Below, piece after piece: positions 60,380 through 64,000 of a stretch of DNA of 64,000 nucleotides. The notes beneath the pieces were generated by a model. That model had not been told where the DNA came from. It searched no databases and saw nothing but the letters and a program-made list of their open reading frames with translations. How positions within the stretch are numbered: position 1 is the stretch's first letter; each line of letters starts with the position of its first letter. The position numbers and the translations under genes were made by a program. Source of the DNA: Bacteroidaceae bacterium. Lineage in GTDB: Bacteria; Bacteroidota; Bacteroidia; Bacteroidales; Bacteroidaceae. The stretch covers positions 1-64,000 of the forward strand of contig JAKSLI010000006.1 in NCBI GenBank assembly GCA_024401305.1. Reading direction: 5' to 3'.

Positions 60380-61972
60380 ATGATTTTCGAATACGACTAT
60401 CTAATCATAGGTAGTGGCGTAGCTGGAATGAGTTACGCACTAAAGGTTGCCCGAAAGCATACGGGCAAGATTTGCATTATCTGCAAAACAACTCTCGACG
60501 AAGCAAATACAAAGTTTGCTCAAGGTGGTATTGCGAGCGTTACAGACCGCGTTGTTGACAACTTCGAAAAGCACATCGAAGACACGATGATTGCGGGCGA
60601 CTACATCAGCGACCCTGCAGCAGTGAAGCAGGTTGTGGAAATGGCTCCTTCGCAGATCAAGGAACTCGTTGAATGGGGCGTGAAGTTCGACAAGAAACCT
60701 TCCGGACAGTTCGACCTTCACCGTGAAGGCGGACACTCTGAATTCCGCATCCTTCACCACGCCGATGACACTGGTCGCGAGATTCAGCGCGGACTCATGG
60801 AGGCTGTTCGCAGCAATCCTTACATCGACATCAAGGAAAATCATTTCGCTGTTGAGATCATCACGCAGCATCACCTCGGCATTGAGGTCACTCGCCGCAC
60901 TCCGGACATTGAGTGTTTCGGTGCATACGTGCTCAACCCAAAGACTCAGAAGGTTGACACTTACCTCAGCAAGGTTACCGTGATGTGTACTGGCGGCTGC
61001 GGTGCTGTTTACGAGACGACGACAAACCCAATCATTGCCACTGGCGACGGCGAAGCAATGGTATATCGTGCTAAGGGAACAGTGAAGGACATGGAGTTCG
61101 TTCAGTTCCACCCAACAGCACTCTATCACCAAGGCGAGACACACCCTGCTTACCTCATCACAGAGGCTATGCGCGGTTACGGCGGCATACTTCGTCTTCC
61201 TGACGGAACTTCGTTCATGGAGAAATATGACGAGCGTCTCTCTCTTGCTCCACGCGACATCGTGGCACGCGCCATCGACAAGGAAATGAAGATTCACGGC
61301 ATCGACCATGTTTGCCTGGATGTCACTCACAAAGACCCAGAAGAGACAAAGCGTCACTTCCCTAACATCTACAAGAAGTGCCTTTCCATCGGCATCGACA
61401 TCACAAAGGAATACATTCCTGTTCGCCCAGCAGCCCACTACATGTGCGGCGGTATCTTGGTTGACACCGACGGATGTTCTTCAATCAAGCGACTCTATGC
61501 TCTCGGCGAATGTTCTTGCACTGGTCTTCACGGCGGCAACCGCCTCGCATCAAACTCTCTCATAGAAGCTGTAGTATATGCTGAGACTGCTGCCAACCAC
61601 TCTATGGCACACATTGACGAGTACGAATTCAACCACAATGTGCCGGAATGGAACGACGAAGGCACAATGACAAACGAGGAGAAGGTGCTCATCACACAAA
61701 GTGTGAAGGAAGTAGGCGAAATCATGGCTAACTATGTTGGCATCGTCCGTTCCGACCTTCGTCTGAAGCGTGCTTGGACTCGCCTCGATGTTCTCTACGA
61801 AGAGACAGAAGCTCTCTTCAAGCGTGTTCATGCCACAAAAGACATCTGCGAACTGCGCAACATGATAAACTCAGCTTATCTCATCACACGCTTCGCCATC
61901 GAACGCAAGGAATGTCGCGGTCTCCATTACACTATCGACTACAAGCACCACGCTTACGACGAGAAAGCGTAA
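60380..61972 (+). CDS. nadB: L-aspartate oxidase
   Basis: 530 residues, FAD enzyme making iminoaspartate for de novo NAD synthesis. The FAD site 'YDYLIIGSGVAGMSYALKVA' is at the N-terminus. 'TKFAQGGIASV', 'EGGHSEFRILHHADDTGREI', 'QFHPTALYH', and 'RPAAHYMCGGILVDTDG' followed by 'GLHGGNRLASNSLIEAVVYA' separate it from the SdhA branch. No nadA or nadC lies next to it in this window. Confidence 0.96.
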   Translation: MIFEYDYLIIGSGVAGMSYALKVARKHTGKICIICKTTLDEANTKFAQGGIASVTDRVVDNFEKHIEDTMIAGDYISDPAAVKQVVEMAPSQIKELVEWGVKFDKKPSGQFDLHREGGHSEFRILHHADDTGREIQRGLMEAVRSNPYIDIKENHFAVEIITQHHLGIEVTRRTPDIECFGAYVLNPKTQKVDTYLSKVTVMCTGGCGAVYETTTNPIIATGDGEAMVYRAKGTVKDMEFVQFHPTALYHQGETHPAYLITEAMRGYGGILRLPDGTSFMEKYDERLSLAPRDIVARAIDKEMKIHGIDHVCLDVTHKDPEETKRHFPNIYKKCLSIGIDITKEYIPVRPAAHYMCGGILVDTDGCSSIKRLYALGECSCTGLHGGNRLASNSLIEAVVYAETAANHSMAHIDEYEFNHNVPEWNDEGTMTNEEKVLITQSVKEVGEIMANYVGIVRSDLRLKRAWTRLDVLYEETEALFKRVHATKDICELRNMINSAYLITRFAIERKECRGLHYTIDYKHHAYDEKA

Positions 61973-61991
61973 TGCATAATTTAACGATAAA

Positions 61992-62062
61992 GCCCCCGTG
62001 TTCGAAGCGTCAGCTTTGAAAATATAACGATCACGCCACTGTGTTTGAAGCACCAGCTTCGA
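61992..62062 (+). repeat. GAAGCG palindromic repeat, copies 3 and 4 in tandem
   Basis: GCCCCCGTGTTCGAAGCG-TCAGCTTTGA (61992-62019) and GCCACTGTGTTTGAAGCA-CCAGCTTCGA (62035-62062), 15 bp apart, between nadB and the coiled-coil lipoprotein gene. Confidence 0.8.
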
Positions 62063-62093
62063 ATCCCAAACCAAAAACCAAAAAACAAAAACA

Positions 62094-63008
62094 ATGAAAA
62101 AGCTATATTATCTTTTGATTGCCGCTGTAATCGGCTCATTCGCATCTTGTAATCTCAACAAGAACGAGAAGTTGAAGGACATGGAAATCAGCGACTCTCT
62201 CCAGCATCTTCTTAACCTTCGTGACGCAGAAATCAACGACCTGCTCACCACTTTCAACGATGTACAGGAGAGTTTCAACGAGATTAACGAGGCTGAAGAC
62301 CGCATCGTACTTGCCCAGAGAGGCGAGCGTGGTTCTTCTGCACAGACCATCAAGGAGAACTTCAACTTCATCAAGGATAAGATGCGCCAGAACCGCGAAC
62401 TCATCGACCAACTCCAGCAGCAGCTTCGTGAAAGCACTTTCAAGGGCGAAGAACTCAAGCGCACACTCAACGGACTCATCAAGCAGCTCGAGGAGAAGGA
62501 CCGTGAGATGGCAGAGATGGCTAAGCTCATCGAGGAGAAGAATGTGACTATCGCTTCTCAGGACGAGAAGATCATCGCCCAGGACCAGCGCATCACTCAG
62601 CAGGAGAACACAATCACTGAGCAGAACCAGAACATCACAAGCCTCAATACTCAGGTTGACGAGCAGAAGGCAGAGAACACCCGCAACCAGGAGACCATCG
62701 CTTCTCAGGACAAGGCTATCAACACAGCATACTATGCTTTCGGTACAAAGTCTGAACTCAAGGAGCAGAACATCCTCGTGAAGGGCAAGGTGCTTCAGGG
62801 CAACTACAACAAGAACTACTTCCGACAGATTGATATCCGCAACATGAAGGAAATCAAGCTCTACTCTAAGTCGGCAGAACTCCTTACTGCACACCCAGCA
62901 GGTTCTTACTATCTCCAGAAGGACATGAACAACCAGTATGTCCTCAAGATTTCCGACCCTCAGAGATTCTGGTCTTCAAGCAAATATCTCGTCATTCAGG
63001 TTAAATAG
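62094..63008 (+). CDS. Coiled-coil lipoprotein, possibly Cbp1-like adhesin
   Basis: 304 residues, lipobox SFASC at 15-19. Residues about 25-215 are a long coiled coil with short Gln/Glu repeats (IASQDEKIIAQDQRITQQEN). A C-terminal beta domain of about 85 residues follows ('YYAFGTKSELKEQNILVKGK', 'FRQIDIRNMKEIKLYSKSAE', 'HPAGSYYLQKDMNNQYVLKI'). From memory this resembles proteins annotated as the Cbp1 collagen-binding family in Bacteroides; that role is uncertain here. Anchored in the envelope. Confidence 0.75.
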   Translation: MKKLYYLLIAAVIGSFASCNLNKNEKLKDMEISDSLQHLLNLRDAEINDLLTTFNDVQESFNEINEAEDRIVLAQRGERGSSAQTIKENFNFIKDKMRQNRELIDQLQQQLRESTFKGEELKRTLNGLIKQLEEKDREMAEMAKLIEEKNVTIASQDEKIIAQDQRITQQENTITEQNQNITSLNTQVDEQKAENTRNQETIASQDKAINTAYYAFGTKSELKEQNILVKGKVLQGNYNKNYFRQIDIRNMKEIKLYSKSAELLTAHPAGSYYLQKDMNNQYVLKISDPQRFWSSSKYLVIQVK

Positions 63009-63130
63009 TTCAACTTTCGCAAGCTCAAGTTGAGGCTACAAACTACAGAGTACAAACTACAGGCTAACCTCCGGATGGAAAGCCTGTACTCTGTAGCCTG
63101 TACTCTGTAGCCTCGCGATGATCGCGAATC
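63009..63130. repeat. Heptamer-armed palindromic element E7
   Basis: CAACTTTCGCAAGCTCAAGT-TG hairpin, CTACAAACTACAGAGTACAA arm, core AACCTCCGGATGGAA, then GCCTGTACTCTGTAGCCTGT arm, then TCGCGATGATCGCGA. Abuts the lipoprotein gene stop. Confidence 0.75.
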
Positions 63131-63135
63131 AATTT

Positions 63136-64000
63136 ATGCACAAGCCAATAACCCTACAACGCGTTATTCATTTCACCACGATTGCCGTGGTAGTCATTGC
63201 TGTGATAGCTCTTCTGAACTATCTCAGCAATGTTCTTATGCCCTTCTTCGTAGCATGGGCGCTGGCTTACCTCATCTATCCGCTCGTAAAGTTCGTGCAG
63301 TACAAGATGAAGGTCAAGAACCGTTCTCTCGCCATCATCATCTCGCTCATTTTCATCATCATTGTCGTTGGCGGATTCATCGGATTGTTCAGCGGACAAA
63401 TGATTTCACAGCTCAAGCAGCTCGGTGGCTATATCGACAACTTCGTCAAGATGCACACCGAAAGCGACAGCGTGACAATGTATATTAAGGAATGGCTCGA
63501 CGAGAACCGCGAGGAGATAGGACGCTTCGTGAAAGAGCAAGATGTGGCAGGCACGCTGAAATCCGCACTTCCGCAGCTCTGGCTTGTCATCAGCAAGACC
63601 TACAACATCATCATCGGCTTCGGTGTTGTGCTCATGGCAATGCTTTACATGTTCTTCATACTCCTCGACTACGAATATCTCACCACCAACTGGATAAAGA
63701 TTTTCCCAAAGAGCGTTCGTCCGTTCTGGCAGAATGTGGCTACGGATGTCGAGAAGGCAATGAACAGCTACATTCGTGGACAGAGCCTTGTCGCACTGAC
63801 CATGGGCATCCTGTTCTGCATCGGATTCACGATAATCGATTTCCCTATGGCAATAGGTCTCGGCATTCTTATCGGCATAATGGACCTCGTGCCATATCTC
63901 CACACCTTCGCACTCATTCCAACAGCCTTCCTCGCACTGATGAAAGCTGCCGACACAGGTCAGAACTTCTTCGTCGTCTTCGGACTTGCCGTGCTGGTCT
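63136..64000 (+). CDS. AI-2E family transporter (PerM-like), 3' end cut by the window
   Basis: 288 residues visible from the ATG at 63136. Two membrane segments near the N-terminus ('HFTTIAVVVIAVIALLNYLS', 'FFVAWALAYLIYPLVKFV'), a third at about 67-88, a soluble stretch, then the conserved 'SYIRGQSLVALTMGILFCIG' and 'GILIGIMDLVPYLHTFALIP' segments. Family members export various small molecules or ions; despite the family name, a quorum-signal role is not shown by sequence. Confidence 0.92.
   Translation, partial: MHKPITLQRVIHFTTIAVVVIAVIALLNYLSNVLMPFFVAWALAYLIYPLVKFVQYKMKVKNRSLAIIISLIFIIIVVGGFIGLFSGQMISQLKQLGGYIDNFVKMHTESDSVTMYIKEWLDENREEIGRFVKEQDVAGTLKSALPQLWLVISKTYNIIIGFGVVLMAMLYMFFILLDYEYLTTNWIKIFPKSVRPFWQNVATDVEKAMNSYIRGQSLVALTMGILFCIGFTIIDFPMAIGLGILIGIMDLVPYLHTFALIPTAFLALMKAADTGQNFFVVFGLAVLV

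Noticed and set aside
1-64000. tRNA, rRNA or tmRNA genes
   Set aside because: Intergenic regions were scanned by eye for cloverleaf-like and rRNA signatures; none was convincing. A covariance-model scan would be decisive.

Overview
The window looks like a chromosome segment from a Bacteroidales bacterium, most likely Prevotella or a close relative. Evidence: promoters carry the Bacteroidota -7 box TAnnTTTG (about 15 are visible) with almost no Shine-Dalgarno dependence. A PorW/SprE-like lipoprotein and two secreted proteins with a C-terminal 'GRKVSNPTSGIYVKNGKKV'-style tail suggest a type IX secretion context. The regulator, carbohydrate-enzyme and small 'MKxxYIxP' peptide families are also typical of that group. 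No rRNA, tRNA or CRISPR array was seen.

Layout. 1-4.9 kb (minus): PorW-like TPR lipoprotein, a small membrane protein, aroA. 5.7-11.7 kb (plus): pyrB-pyrI-glyA, a DUF559 endonuclease gene bracketed by inverted C-rich repeats, glnS, a DedA protein. 11.9-15.6 kb (plus): arabinan degradation (GH51 arabinofuranosidase, GH43 arabinanase). 15.7-18.2 kb (plus): Nudix-HTH regulator with three operator-like palindromes, VWA protein, ADP-ribosylglycohydrolase. 18.2-19.7 kb (minus): a REP-associated tyrosine transposase (RAYT) nested between two kinds of palindrome. 19.7-22.4 kb (minus): a complete DpnII/MboI-like GATC restriction-modification system, preceded by a structured leader. 23.5-28 kb (minus): small protein, fructose-bisphosphate aldolase, and a four-gene operon of unknown envelope proteins plus 5-formyl-THF cyclo-ligase. 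28.2-36.1 kb: WalJ-like hydrolase (plus), then secreted protein, alanine symporter and SLBB polysaccharide export protein (minus). 36.3-44.1 kb (plus): WecA-like transferase, bifunctional nuclease, two DUF3857/transglutaminase proteins and two unknown envelope proteins. 44.4-47.8 kb (minus): three-gene operon of secreted proteins. 48-50.8 kb: membrane AraC regulator and sodium:solute symporter. 51.2-56.2 kb (minus): hisG-hisD-hisC, split between hisD and hisC by about 1.6 kb carrying a FISUMP-type protein and a MITE-like repeat. 56.3-64 kb (plus): two tandem MltF-like transglycosylases, GH28 polygalacturonase, nadB, a coiled-coil lipoprotein and a truncated AI-2E family transporter.

The metabolic genes are ordinary housekeeping functions. 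GH51, GH43 and GH28 point to growth on plant pectin and arabinan.

The most unusual property is the density of interspersed palindromes. At least six families can be read by eye: C-rich hairpins, a GAAGCGTCAGCTTC family, an ACAATTT/AAATTGT family next to the RAYT, a 35-bp GGGTCAGACCC hairpin pair, heptamer-armed intergenic elements, and an ATCAATAAATT family. Some members lie in frame inside the GH51 coding sequence. The RAYT gene sits at the centre of a symmetric nest of two of these families and is the obvious candidate mobiliser.
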